This document shows, one piece after another, positions 42,320-50,646 of a stretch of 57,283 bases of DNA. Origin of the DNA: CAZLMW01 sp964560875 (GTDB lineage Bacteria; Myxococcota_A; UBA9042); the NCBI GenBank assembly GCA_964560875.1, contig CAZLMW010000046.1, positions 1-57,283 of the forward strand, written 5' to 3'. The notes beneath the pieces are model-generated. The model worked only from the letters and a program-made list of their open reading frames with translations. It did not search any database and was not told the origin of the DNA. Made by a program: the position numbers and the translations under genes. The number at the start of each line of letters is the position of its first letter. Position 1 is the stretch's first letter.

Positions 42320-44833
42320 ATGACAACCACCGCGCCACCACGGCTGCTCTTCGTCAGCCACCACTTCCCGCCCGATATCTCGATCGGTAGCAAGCGCAGC
42401 CATCGCATCGCGTCGCAGATGCGCGCGCGCGGCTGGAATGTGGACGTGTTGTGCGGCGAGCTCATCTACCAGGACGGCATCGATGAGCGGCTGATGGACC
42501 GCCTGGACGGCGTCAACATCGTCCGGACCCACGAATTCAACCCGCGAGCCTGGGCGCGCTACGTGCGGGACCAGCTTTCCGGCTCGCCAAGCGCTGCGAC
42601 CCCCGAGAAACCCCGAAAAGACGGCGCGAAAGCGACGACACCTTCGACCGGGGCCGAGAATCCGGGCTCTGCCAACGGCTCTTTCGCCGCAAGCCTGAGA
42701 ACATGGGCTTCTTTCGGCCTTCAGAACCTTATCGAGATCCCCGACGAGTGGGGCGGTTGGTTGGCCCCCGCCCTCGCCGCTGCCGAACGCATGCCGCGGC
42801 CCGATGTTGTGCTCGCCACCTTCCCGATCGCCACATCCGTCCTTGTCGCGACTGCCATTGCCACCCGCTACGGTGTGCCGTTGGTGCTCGACTACCGCGA
42901 CCCCTGGAACGCCGCCAAACGCCGCTCGCACCTGCCCGACGCGCGCAGGCAGCTCGAGGCCCGCATCGAAGCTGCGTGTCATCGCCGCGCCACCGCCCTT
43001 GTCACCGTCACCCCCGGCCTCGCCGAAGAGATCGGCGCCCAGGTCGGCCGTCACGTTCACCTCGTCACCAACGCGTGCGAGCCCGAGCGTCTCGCAGCAA
43101 TTGAGCCTCGCGCTTTCGATGTGCCCACCATCGTCTACGCCGGCGCGCTCTACGGCGGCCGCTCCGTCACGCCGATCCTCGATTCTTTCGCCCGATTGCA
43201 GGCGGCCGGGAAGCTGTCCCCAAAGAACCTGCGGATGCTCGTGATGGGGCCCGATAGCGGCACTGTGGTGGGCGAAGCTGCCGCGCGCGGGGTGTCCGAG
43301 TTCTGCGATGTGCAGCCGCCTCAACCCCATCATGTCGCGCTTTCAGCCATGCTCGGCGCGGCCGCCAACATCCTCGTGGTGGCGCCCGAACATCGCCTGC
43401 AGGTGCCCGCCAAGGTCTTCGAACAGATGGCCACCGGCCGGCCGATCCTCTGCCTCGCCGAAGCGACAGCCGACGCGCGCCGTATCCTCGACGCAAACCC
43501 CCGCGCCTTCGCCGCCGAGTCCGATGACGCCGCCTCGGTCGACGCCGCCGTACTCGATGTCGTCGCGACCACGAGCGACTCATCCCTGTCCGATGGCGCT
43601 GCCGCCATCCCGGCCGCTTACACCGTCGACGCTACGATGGGCCGCCTCGACAGGATCCTGCGTCGCGCCATCGGCCGACCTTCCGGCGCTACCGGTGACG
43701 TTCGCCTCGCTGCGACCGGCGACCTGATGCTGCCTGGCGAGATCGTGCAGCGCCTCCAAGCCGACCCGATCGCCACGTTGGGCCCAGCCGGACAACGTTT
43801 GCGCGCCGCCGACATCGGCCTTGGCAACCTCGAGACGCCGTTGGTCATCAACGCGAAACCCGTCGTCAACGACAACCCGCTGCAGCCCGTCTTCCTTGCG
43901 CCCGCCTCGCTCGCCCACAAGCTGCGTGAAGGCGGCTACAACGTGCTCAACCTGGCCAACAACCACATCGGCGACGGGCAGGGCGAAGGCATCATCGAGT
44001 CGCGCGCTGCCTGTATCGCCGCCGGAATCGCCGCTGTGGGGGCGGGCGCTGACCTCGCCCAAGCGAACCGCCCCGCGTTTTTCGAAATCGGTGAGCGTGT
44101 CGTCGCGGTCGCCGGGTACTCCAGCTTCTGCACCGCCACGCCGACCACCGCCGGCAGCGCGCCCATGCACGAAGCCGCCATAGTCGCCCAAGTTCAGCGT
44201 CTGTGCCGGCAAGCCGACCACGTCGTCGTCAGCCTCCACGACGGCATCGAGTACGCCGAGCTGCCCGCCGCCGGGTTCCGCAGGCTCTGCCACGCCATCG
44301 CCGCCGCCGGCGCAGACGTCGTGCTCGGCCACCATCCCCACGTCTACCAGGGCCACGAGTTCGTAGATGGCTGCTGGATCGTCTACTCGCTCGGCAACAC
44401 GCTGGCCGACACCATCGATCCGACCATCAAACGCCTCGCTTTTGAGCGAACCGCCGTCGTCTTGCACGGTCTGCACGACCTCGCCCCCGATGATCCGCGT
44501 CTCGAAGACGTCGTGGTCGCCGAATTGACCCTCGGCGATGAGGCCCCACTGCTCGATATCAGCCTGCATCGCCTGCGCGAAGACCTGCGCATCCACGCGT
44601 CCACCGCCGATGAACAAGCCCGCTTTGGGGAGCAGCTTGCCGATCAGCTCGAGGCCCTGCGCACCGACGACGCGCGCATGGACGAGTTCGAGCGCCTCTT
44701 CCTGGCTGAAAGCGTCGGCGGTGTCATGAACGCGCGAGCGATCCTCGGGCGTATTCATCGCATTCGGCCGCGCCATGCCAAGCTCGCGGGGCGCTTCCTG
44801 GTCGACAAACTGCAGCGCATGCGAGGCGCCTGA
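42320..44833 (+). CDS. Fusion of family 4 glycosyltransferase and CapA-like domain
   Basis: The protein has 837 aa from ATG 42320. Residues ~8-400 form a GT-B glycosyltransferase of the GT4 kind: LLFVSHHFPPDISIGSKRSHRIASQM, DVVLATFPIATSVLVA, LVLDYRDPW, LVTVTPGLAEEIG, IVYAGALYGGRSV and VPAKVFEQMATGRPIL. From about residue 460 comes a CapA/PGA_cap-type domain: RLAATGDLMLPGE, IGLGNLETPL, NVLNLANNHIGDG, VVVSLHDGIEY and VLGHHPHVYQG. These are the conserved acid, Asn and His blocks of a calcineurin-like metal centre. In capsule systems CapA acts with ligases in polymer attachment or synthesis. The combination in one chain is unusual. The asparagine-synthase gene starts at the stop codon. Confidence 0.9.
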   Translation: MTTTAPPRLLFVSHHFPPDISIGSKRSHRIASQMRARGWNVDVLCGELIYQDGIDERLMDRLDGVNIVRTHEFNPRAWARYVRDQLSGSPSAATPEKPRKDGAKATTPSTGAENPGSANGSFAASLRTWASFGLQNLIEIPDEWGGWLAPALAAAERMPRPDVVLATFPIATSVLVATAIATRYGVPLVLDYRDPWNAAKRRSHLPDARRQLEARIEAACHRRATALVTVTPGLAEEIGAQVGRHVHLVTNACEPERLAAIEPRAFDVPTIVYAGALYGGRSVTPILDSFARLQAAGKLSPKNLRMLVMGPDSGTVVGEAAARGVSEFCDVQPPQPHHVALSAMLGAAANILVVAPEHRLQVPAKVFEQMATGRPILCLAEATADARRILDANPRAFAAESDDAASVDAAVLDVVATTSDSSLSDGAAAIPAAYTVDATMGRLDRILRRAIGRPSGATGDVRLAATGDLMLPGEIVQRLQADPIATLGPAGQRLRAADIGLGNLETPLVINAKPVVNDNPLQPVFLAPASLAHKLREGGYNVLNLANNHIGDGQGEGIIESRAACIAAGIAAVGAGADLAQANRPAFFEIGERVVAVAGYSSFCTATPTTAGSAPMHEAAIVAQVQRLCRQADHVVVSLHDGIEYAELPAAGFRRLCHAIAAAGADVVLGHHPHVYQGHEFVDGCWIVYSLGNTLADTIDPTIKRLAFERTAVVLHGLHDLAPDDPRLEDVVVAELTLGDEAPLLDISLHRLREDLRIHASTADEQARFGEQLADQLEALRTDDARMDEFERLFLAESVGGVMNARAILGRIHRIRPRHAKLAGRFLVDKLQRMRGA

Positions 44834-46782
44834 TGTGTGGATTCGTCGGCGTCTTTTTCGATGACCACGGCGTCGTGCCGGACAAGGCGCCGCTCGCGGC
44901 CATGCGGGACTTGCTGGAGCACCGCGGGCCCGATATGGCCGGACTGAGGGTGGGCGATGGCTACGGCCTTGGCTTTCGACGGCTGTCGATCCTCGATCTG
45001 CGACCGGAAGCCAACCAGCCGATGCGCGCGCCCGACGCCGATGTTTGGATCACGTTTAACGGCGAGATCTACAACCACAACGAGCTGCGCGACCGACTCG
45101 TGTCGATGGGGCACACGTTCGCCACCACGTGCGACACCGAAGTCTTGCTGCACGCCTATCTGCAGTGGGGCCAGGGCTGCGTGGACCACCTCGAAGGCAT
45201 GTACGGCTTTGCGATCCGCGACGAGCGCGACGGCACAACGGTCATCGCGCGCGATCCGGTCGGGATCAAGCCGCTCTACTACGCCAGAATGCCCAAGGAA
45301 GGCCCCCACGGCGGCGCTGGCGGCTGGCTCGTCGCGTCCGAATCCAAGGCGTTTGCGGCCTGGCCCGGGTTCGAGCTGCGATTTGACCCCGAGTCCCTGG
45401 CCGAGCTGCTCGCGTTCCGTTTCGTCGCCGGTGAAAGCAGCCCGATGCTCGGCGTCAAGCGCATATTGCCCGGTCATGTCGGCGTGTTGCGCGATGGACG
45501 ATGGACGTTTCGGCGGTTCTTCGATGTACGCGACACCTGGTGTGCGCCCGGTCACGTCGGCGGCACTTTCGAAGAGCGCGCGCGGGATCTAGAAGCCGTC
45601 ATCGCCGAGGCGGTCAAAGCCGAGCTGCAGTCCGATGTCCCCCTTGGCACGCAGCTATCGGGCGGCGTGGACTCCGGTCTCGTCACGGCGCTCGCTGCCC
45701 AGGCGCGCGATGAGGCCATCAAGACCTTCACCGTGTTCTTCCGCGGCGAAACGTCCGACGAACGCCCTGAAGCCCGAAAGGTGTCGGATCGCTACGGCAC
45801 CGAACGCCGCGAGCTTGAGCTCGTCGCCGACCGCTTCGTGGACATGCTGCCCGAGCTGACCTGGCACCTCGACGAGCCGCTCAACCACCCCAACTCCGCC
45901 GCCGTCTACTCGCTGTGCAAGCGCGCCAAGGACGAGGTCACCGTGCTGCTCTCCGGCGATGGACCCGACGAGCTGCTCGGCGGTTATGAGCGCTACGGTA
46001 CGGCCCTTCGCGCGCTCTCCGTCAGCGACAAAGTGCCCGGTGCGGTGCGACGTGGACTGGCCGCTTTGCCGCGCTTCGGTCTGCAGGGCCGCGGCGAACC
46101 GCTGGAACGTGCGCTGCGAGGCGATGCGGACACGTTGATGTTGACGTCGAGCGCGTTCGTCATGCCTTTCGAGCTCGCCGACATGGGGGTTGCTGGCGAC
46201 GCGATCGGTGGTTATCGGCGCAAGAGCCTCGCGACCGCGACCGGTTCGCCGCTCAAGAAGATGCTCATCGTCGACATCGAGACGTACATGGAAGCGGTGC
46301 TCGGTCGCCAGGACAAGATGGCGATGGCCGCCAGCGTCGAGACCCGCGTGCCCTACCTTGAGCGCCGCGTCATCGAGGCTGTTGGACCGCTCAGCGACGA
46401 GGACCGCCGGCATGGCCGCACCGGCAAGTGGATCCTGCGCAACATCGCGTCGCGCCACCTCGACCGCCCCGTTGTGCCCGATGAACGCAAGGTCGGGTTC
46501 GCCGTGCCGCTGCGCCACTGGCTCCAAGAAGACCCGCGGCTGACGACCCGCTTGGACGCCGTTCGCTCCGGCCAGGCGCGCGTCGCCGCCTATGTGCCCG
46601 AAAAGCTCGTCGCCACGATGACCGAAGGCCTCGCCGCCGGCCGCCGCATGGAAACCGAGCTTGCTTGGATGCTGGTCTCGCTCGACCTGTATCTCGAGGC
46701 TTTGGCAAGCGGTAAGGAGCGGGGGGCTTCGGCGTTGGCCGCGGCACAAAGTGGAAAGGACGTGGCAGAAAAGGGGACGTGA
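44833..46782 (+). CDS. asnB: Asparagine synthase-like glutamine amidotransferase
   Basis: The protein has 649 aa; the ATG shares its A with the preceding TGA. Cys 2 (MCGFVGVFF) is the glutaminase nucleophile. HRGPDMAGL, FNGEIYNHNELR and RDPVGIKPLYYA complete the class II amidotransferase domain. From about residue 240 the ATP-pyrophosphatase domain shows TQLSGGVDSGLVTALA, VLLSGDGPDELLGGY and VETRVPYLERRVIE. In polysaccharide loci such enzymes often amidate sugar uronic acids or precursors rather than make free asparagine. Coupling to the GT4-CapA gene supports that here. The C-terminal ~40 residues form a charged tail. Confidence 0.94.
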   Translation: MCGFVGVFFDDHGVVPDKAPLAAMRDLLEHRGPDMAGLRVGDGYGLGFRRLSILDLRPEANQPMRAPDADVWITFNGEIYNHNELRDRLVSMGHTFATTCDTEVLLHAYLQWGQGCVDHLEGMYGFAIRDERDGTTVIARDPVGIKPLYYARMPKEGPHGGAGGWLVASESKAFAAWPGFELRFDPESLAELLAFRFVAGESSPMLGVKRILPGHVGVLRDGRWTFRRFFDVRDTWCAPGHVGGTFEERARDLEAVIAEAVKAELQSDVPLGTQLSGGVDSGLVTALAAQARDEAIKTFTVFFRGETSDERPEARKVSDRYGTERRELELVADRFVDMLPELTWHLDEPLNHPNSAAVYSLCKRAKDEVTVLLSGDGPDELLGGYERYGTALRALSVSDKVPGAVRRGLAALPRFGLQGRGEPLERALRGDADTLMLTSSAFVMPFELADMGVAGDAIGGYRRKSLATATGSPLKKMLIVDIETYMEAVLGRQDKMAMAASVETRVPYLERRVIEAVGPLSDEDRRHGRTGKWILRNIASRHLDRPVVPDERKVGFAVPLRHWLQEDPRLTTRLDAVRSGQARVAAYVPEKLVATMTEGLAAGRRMETELAWMLVSLDLYLEALASGKERGASALAAAQSGKDVAEKGT

Positions 46783-46791
46783 CCCCGAAGC

Positions 46792-47193
46792 TCAGGCCAG
46801 GTCGCGCCACGCCTTCAGCTGCGCATCGTCCGCGGAGATGAGCACCGCGCCGCGCTCGATCGCAAGCGCCACAAAAAGCGCGTCGTAAACGGTCGCGCAA
46901 GACGAACGGGCGTACGACATCGCCTCGGTGACCAGGTCTGCGTGGCCGACGAAGGTGACAGGCAGGCGCAACACATCATCCAGCGCCCGATCGACAGCAA
47001 CGGTCGGCAGTTGTCCCGCCGCTTCCTTCTTGCGCAGCACGCCGGCGATCTCGGCGAGGGCCAACTCCGGCGCGAGAACCACCGCGTCACCGTTCCAGGC
47101 CGATTCAATCGCGGCTTCGGCGCCGTCGGGCAGCGGGCCGTCGGGCACATAGAGCCGCACGAATGCGGACGTGTCGAAGACGAACGTTCTCAC
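46792..47193 (-). CDS. vapC: PIN-domain toxin (VapC-like)
   Basis: The protein has 133 aa. MRTFVFDTSAFVRLYVPD supplies the first catalytic Asp (residue 7) and LAPELALAEIAGVL the Glu. TVYDALFVALAIERGAVLISADDAQLKA supplies the last acidic pair. PIN toxins of type II systems are Mg-dependent RNases that stop translation when freed from the antitoxin. The start overlaps the antitoxin stop by four bases (ATGA). It sits between polysaccharide genes and converges on the asparagine synthase with nine bases between stops. Confidence 0.92.
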   Translation of the reverse strand: MRTFVFDTSAFVRLYVPDGPLPDGAEAAIESAWNGDAVVLAPELALAEIAGVLRKKEAAGQLPTVAVDRALDDVLRLPVTFVGHADLVTEAMSYARSSCATVYDALFVALAIERGAVLISADDAQLKAWRDLA

Positions 47194-47420
47194 CGCGAAC
47201 GGTCCTCGCGAAGCTGCGAGACCGTATCGCCAAGGTCCTGGCCGGCCAGCTCCGCTCGCAGAGAACGGGCGACATGCAGCGGTCCACGTCCTCGGCGCCA
47301 GCGCACCTGTTCAAGCAATACGAGCACTTGCTGCTGCAGCGAGCGTCGATTCGCACGCGCCATCGCCGTCAAGCGCTCATACACGTCATCGGGGACGTTG
47401 CGAATGGTCATCGATTTCAC
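47190..47420 (-). CDS. vapB: Ribbon-helix-helix antitoxin (FitA/VapB-like)
   Basis: The protein has 76 aa from GTG 47420, which has GGAGG five bases upstream; GTG 47426 is too close to the GGAGG and ATG 47411 too far. SMTIRNVPDDVYERLTAMARANRRSLQQQVLVLLEQV is a typical DNA-binding ribbon-helix-helix of FitA-like antitoxins. The charged tail (residues ~45-76) should wrap the PIN toxin. It should repress its own promoter through the dyad at 47456-47468. Confidence 0.9.
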   Translation of the reverse strand: MKSMTIRNVPDDVYERLTAMARANRRSLQQQVLVLLEQVRWRRGRGPLHVARSLRAELAGQDLGDTVSQLREDRSR

Positions 47421-47440
47421 AGGCACCTCCGCGCTATGAC

Positions 47441-47468
47441 ATTATAACGATGCGCTTGCATTCTGCAA
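47441..47468 (-). promoter_or_regulatory. Toxin-antitoxin promoter and operator
   Basis: On the minus strand TTGCAG (47468-47463) and TATAAT (47446-47441) are separated by 16 bases, a good sigma-70 promoter with a roughly 14-nt leader. TTGCA-TTC-TGCAA (47456-47468) is a perfect dyad over the -35 box, as expected for antitoxin autorepression. The divergent NTAQ1-like gene appears to start at 47450 inside this element. Confidence 0.7.
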
Positions 47469-48031
47469 TCATTGCCGCGCTGCTCAACCATGCGTTAAAT
47501 GGTCCCGTGCGCTACCAGCCCTTCTATTGCGAAGAGAACGCGTGGCACCTCGCGGCGGCGCTCGAGGTTCGGCTCGCTCCGGTGCGTGTCATCGTCATCG
47601 CCGGTTTGGGCGAGCACACCGCGTTGTGGCAGCAGCGGGCGAGCCGACGACCCGACGGGCTGGTCTTGTGGGACTATCACGTCATCTGCGCGGCGGCCGA
47701 TCGGATCTTCGATCCCGACTCGCGGTTGGGGTTGGACATCGCTGCGACCACCTACTTCGACGCGACGTTTCAGCCGCTGGTCGAGGGCTGCCAACCTCGA
47801 TTCCGCGTGCTGAGCGCCGCCGAATACCGCGCACAGCTCGCGACGGACAGGCGGCATATGCGCGATGCAAGCGGCGGTTATCTGCAGCCGCCACCGCCGT
47901 GGCCGCTGATCGGTGAGGGGCATACGTTGCCAATATTGCTCGATATGTCGCGGCCATCCCCGGGAAACGTCGTGGCGCTCAACGATCTCTACACGCTCTT
48001 GCAGGGGCCCGATTCCCGGTTTGAGCCATGA
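47450..48031 (+). CDS. NTAQ1-like protein N-terminal glutamine amidohydrolase
   Basis: The protein has 193 aa. It follows the eukaryotic NTAQ1 pattern closely: YCEENAWHLAAAL (catalytic Cys 27), LWDYHVICAAADRIFDPDS (His 77, Asp 88), FRVLSAAEYRAQLATDRRHM and SGGYLQPPPPWPLIG. NTAQ1 converts N-terminal Gln to Glu, the first step of the Arg/N-degron path in eukaryotes. Bacterial homologs exist but are rarely discussed. ATG 47450 has no ribosome site and lies in the divergent toxin-antitoxin promoter; GTG 47507, just before RYQPFYCEEN, is a credible alternative. The next gene overlaps the stop by four bases. Confidence 0.88.
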   Translation: MRLHSAIIAALLNHALNGPVRYQPFYCEENAWHLAAALEVRLAPVRVIVIAGLGEHTALWQQRASRRPDGLVLWDYHVICAAADRIFDPDSRLGLDIAATTYFDATFQPLVEGCQPRFRVLSAAEYRAQLATDRRHMRDASGGYLQPPPPWPLIGEGHTLPILLDMSRPSPGNVVALNDLYTLLQGPDSRFEP

Positions 48032-48564
48032 CCGCTCCGCCGCCTCCGCCGCGATCCACCGCCGGCTTCAGCCTCTCGTCGCACGCGCCGAAGGTCTTCT
48101 TCTACCTGCTCTTTGGCGCCTTGTTCGCGGGCCTCGGCACGCCGATCAGCTGGCTCTTGCTTCGGGTCGGCCGACTCACCGGCCCCGCAGACATGATGTA
48201 CATCGCCGGACTGGGCCTGGTCATCTTCGGCAGCGTTGGGCTCGCGTTCCTGGCATCCGGTGTCTTCACATGGCGCACCCATCGGACGCTCTGGCGGCAT
48301 GGCAAGGCGGTCGAAGCGACGGTCCAATCCGTCTATCGCGACACGTCGATCCAGATGAGCGGCACCACGCCGGTCGCCATCGAATACAGCTACGTGTGCG
48401 ACGGGGTCGGTTACGCGGGCACCACGCAGATGTACGAAGGCCGCCCGGACGACCTGGACAAAGGCGCCGTCATCTGGGTCCTCGTTCACCCGACAAAGCG
48501 GGCAGTCAGCCTCGTCTATCCGCAGCCTGATTTGAGCTCGCCCGACGCGCCCCAGTCCGATTGA
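48028..48564 (+). CDS. DUF3592-like membrane protein
   Basis: The protein has 178 aa; ATGA overlaps the NTAQ1-like stop. After a Pro-rich start come two membrane segments (FFYLLFGALFAGLGTPISWLLL and MYIAGLGLVIFGSVGLAFLASG). A soluble strand-rich part follows (GKAVEATVQSVYRDTSIQMSGT ... PVAIEYSYVCDGVGYAGTT) of the kind seen in DUF3592 proteins, where V.A.V......Y.....Y.....Y.G is typical. Its function is unknown. Coupling to the amidase suggests co-expression rather than a known complex. Confidence 0.7.
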   Translation: MTAPPPPPRSTAGFSLSSHAPKVFFYLLFGALFAGLGTPISWLLLRVGRLTGPADMMYIAGLGLVIFGSVGLAFLASGVFTWRTHRTLWRHGKAVEATVQSVYRDTSIQMSGTTPVAIEYSYVCDGVGYAGTTQMYEGRPDDLDKGAVIWVLVHPTKRAVSLVYPQPDLSSPDAPQSD

Positions 48565-48573
48565 CGTCGCCGT

Positions 48574-49965
48574 TCATGACACGTGGCTGATCACGTAGCG
48601 CAGCTTGCCGGACGGCGCCTTCTCGATCGCGTCGACCTCTTCGCCGCGGACGCCGATGGTCGGCCCGAGCACGGGACGCATCACTTCGATCATCGAGTCG
48701 ACCTTCGCGCTGGCCTCGTCGGCGGTCAGGTCCGGGTTGCGAACGTAGCGAATGACGAGGTCGTCGAGCGCGAACTGCTCAAACTGCACCGCGGATAGCT
48801 CGTTTTCGTTGAGCTCCACGCCGACCATGTGAATCAGGTATTGGGACAGCACTTTGCCGCCCTCAGGCGTGCGGATGACGTCGACGGCGCGGCCCCCGAG
48901 CGACACGATTTGCGGCCATCCATGGTCACCGACGGGCCCGGCCAATGCGCCGTGGTCGCCGATCGCGTAGCGGATGAACGGCTGGGCGTGGTTGTTGAGC
49001 ACGGTGATGTGCAGGTCGCCTTCTTCGCCCTCGTCGCAGCGGCTGCCGTCGGGTCGGAGCGCCTCGATGACGTGGTACAGCGGGTTGTAGCGCATGTGTT
49101 CGCCGGGCGCTGGTTCGCACGCGACGCCGCCGACCTCGCGCGTTCCGTAGCGGTCGAATACGGGCGCCGAGAAGGCCTTTGCGATGGTCACGCGCCAGCT
49201 TTCGAAGAGCGGCTCGGCGCTGGCCACGACCGCGTTGACGCGGGGCAGGGCGGTGCCGGTGGCGAGGGCGATTTGGGCGAGGGTGTGCAGCGCGCTGGCG
49301 TAACCGACCACGACTCCCGGTTGCAGCTCGTGCAGCCGCGCTGCGATGGACGCTGCCTTGGCCTCGTCGAGGGCGAACGCGTCGATGATCACGTCGTTGA
49401 GCAGCGCTTCTTTGAGCCGCCGCTTGACGCCTTTGCCAGCGCCGTGCGCGTCGCCTGGATGGCCCCAAATGCGCACCCGAGGCTGGTCACCGGTGTCCCC
49501 GCACCACTGGTAGTAGCGTTCTTCGAGCGCGAATGACGCGGCGGCCATCTCGCGCGACCACAAGAACCGCACGGGTTGACCGGACGAGCCCCCAGAAGCG
49601 TTGCGGATCGCGTCGTGGCGCGGATCGGGATCGCGCATCTCGGCGCCACGATCGGTGAGGTCGTTGCGGGTCAGGGGCGGCACCTCAGCCAGCCATCGGA
49701 GCAGATCGGCGTCGTCGCGCGGCAGCTCGGGCAGGCGTTTGGCGTAGAAAGGTGTCTTTCCCCGGGCATGAGCTGCGAGCTCCCGCAGGGCCTTGTTCCG
49801 TTCACCGTCGAGGCGCTTGGCCGACCACGATTCGGTCGCGGCGATGGCGGCGATCCGCGCGCTGAGATCCATCTTGCGCACGCCCGAGAGCCACAAGGGG
49901 CGCACAACATGACCGGCCAATCGAGCGACTGCGCGGCGTCCGGCGCGGGAGATGGAGCTGTTCAT
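48574..49965 (-). CDS. CapK/phenylacetate-CoA ligase-like adenylate-forming enzyme
   Basis: The protein has 463 aa from ATG 49965, with AGGA nine bases upstream. Residues ~100-115 hold RNASGGSSGQPVRF, the P-loop-like ATP motif of the family. GYASALHTLAQIAL, FDRYGTREVGGVACE and GGRAVDVIRTPEGGKVL are the other conserved blocks. It matches CapK-type proteins in capsule loci, which are thought to activate acyl or amino acid groups for polysaccharide modification. It converges on the DUF3592-like gene. It is opposite in strand to most of the locus, so it has its own promoter near 49980. Confidence 0.9.
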   Translation of the reverse strand: MNSSISRAGRRAVARLAGHVVRPLWLSGVRKMDLSARIAAIAATESWSAKRLDGERNKALRELAAHARGKTPFYAKRLPELPRDDADLLRWLAEVPPLTRNDLTDRGAEMRDPDPRHDAIRNASGGSSGQPVRFLWSREMAAASFALEERYYQWCGDTGDQPRVRIWGHPGDAHGAGKGVKRRLKEALLNDVIIDAFALDEAKAASIAARLHELQPGVVVGYASALHTLAQIALATGTALPRVNAVVASAEPLFESWRVTIAKAFSAPVFDRYGTREVGGVACEPAPGEHMRYNPLYHVIEALRPDGSRCDEGEEGDLHITVLNNHAQPFIRYAIGDHGALAGPVGDHGWPQIVSLGGRAVDVIRTPEGGKVLSQYLIHMVGVELNENELSAVQFEQFALDDLVIRYVRNPDLTADEASAKVDSMIEVMRPVLGPTIGVRGEEVDAIEKAPSGKLRYVISHVS

Positions 49966-50353
49966 GCGACGTATCCTGCCGGTTGGCTCGCCGGTGGTCG
50001 AGCGATTGGCACTGGCTTGGTTGGCGGAAGTGGGCCGCTGGTTTTTATCGCGCCGTTCTTTCGGAGACTCTCCGGGGGGGATCCGCGAAGAGCTGCGCCG
50101 CACCGGATGGTTTTCGTACCGGAATATGTGCGGCGACCCGGATCCCGGCCTGGTCACCGACGTTCTCGCCGAGATTCGCGAGCGCGGCCCGATCCTGACC
50201 GCCGAGCTGACCGACCGCGGCATTTTGGATCGCAACTACGACCATCCGTGGGCGCGAAAGACCACCGTGAACATGGTGTGCGTCGACGTGCTCCATGCGC
50301 GGTGTGACGTTGTCGTCGTCGAGCGAACCGGCGGGGCAAGCGGTTTGACGTGA
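49964..50353 (+). CDS. Winged-helix protein, YcaQ-like, first part
   Basis: The segment has about 129 aa; ATG 49952 is an alternative start inside the divergent capK-like gene. The stretch VLAEIRERGPILTAELTD and then VDVLHARCDVVVVERTGG resembles the winged-helix part of YcaQ/AlkX (VL..I...GP..... W....A...LF..GE..V..R). The N-terminal YcaQ region containing EYW.HEA is absent. The next open frame starts GTGA at the stop and continues the similarity, so this may be one gene broken by a -1 shift. Confidence 0.4.
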   Translation: MRRILPVGSPVVERLALAWLAEVGRWFLSRRSFGDSPGGIREELRRTGWFSYRNMCGDPDPGLVTDVLAEIRERGPILTAELTDRGILDRNYDHPWARKTTVNMVCVDVLHARCDVVVVERTGGASGLT

Positions 50354-50646
50354 CGGAACGCGTTTTCGCCGAGCAATGGGCGGCCCAACCCGACACCTCA
50401 TGGTCCGAATTTGTCGTCCGCGAGCGCACACACGCCGCCGGTCTGCTGTCGTTGAATGCGGGACCGTGGTGGACGCTCGCAAAGCACGTCCGCACCGACA
50501 AGACGGCGCGTGCTCATGTACAGGTGGTCAAAATCGCCGGCATGAAGCGCAAATACCTCGCGCCGGCCGGTTTCCTCGACGACGCCTATCCCGATGACGC
50601 CTATCCCGAAGGCGACGTCTGTAAGAGCGGATGGGCAGGTCGCTAG
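50350..50646 (+). CDS. YcaQ-like second part (possible frameshift product)
   Basis: The segment has 98 aa from GTG 50350, overlapping the previous stop by four bases. TERVFAEQW recalls the L-T-x-R-V motif that follows the wing in YcaQ proteins. AHVQVVKIAGMKRKYLAP recalls the later strand pair. The C-terminal half of YcaQ (the catalytic-loop region and the YGYYVLP block) is missing. A DDAYPDDAYPEGD repeat ends it. It is either a coupled second subunit or the tail of a broken gene. No confident function. Confidence 0.4.
   Translation: MTERVFAEQWAAQPDTSWSEFVVRERTHAAGLLSLNAGPWWTLAKHVRTDKTARAHVQVVKIAGMKRKYLAPAGFLDDAYPDDAYPEGDVCKSGWAGR

Noticed and set aside
46767..46785. GGGG...CCCC around the asparagine synthase stop as a terminator
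   Set aside because: The stem is only four base pairs and there is no T-run.
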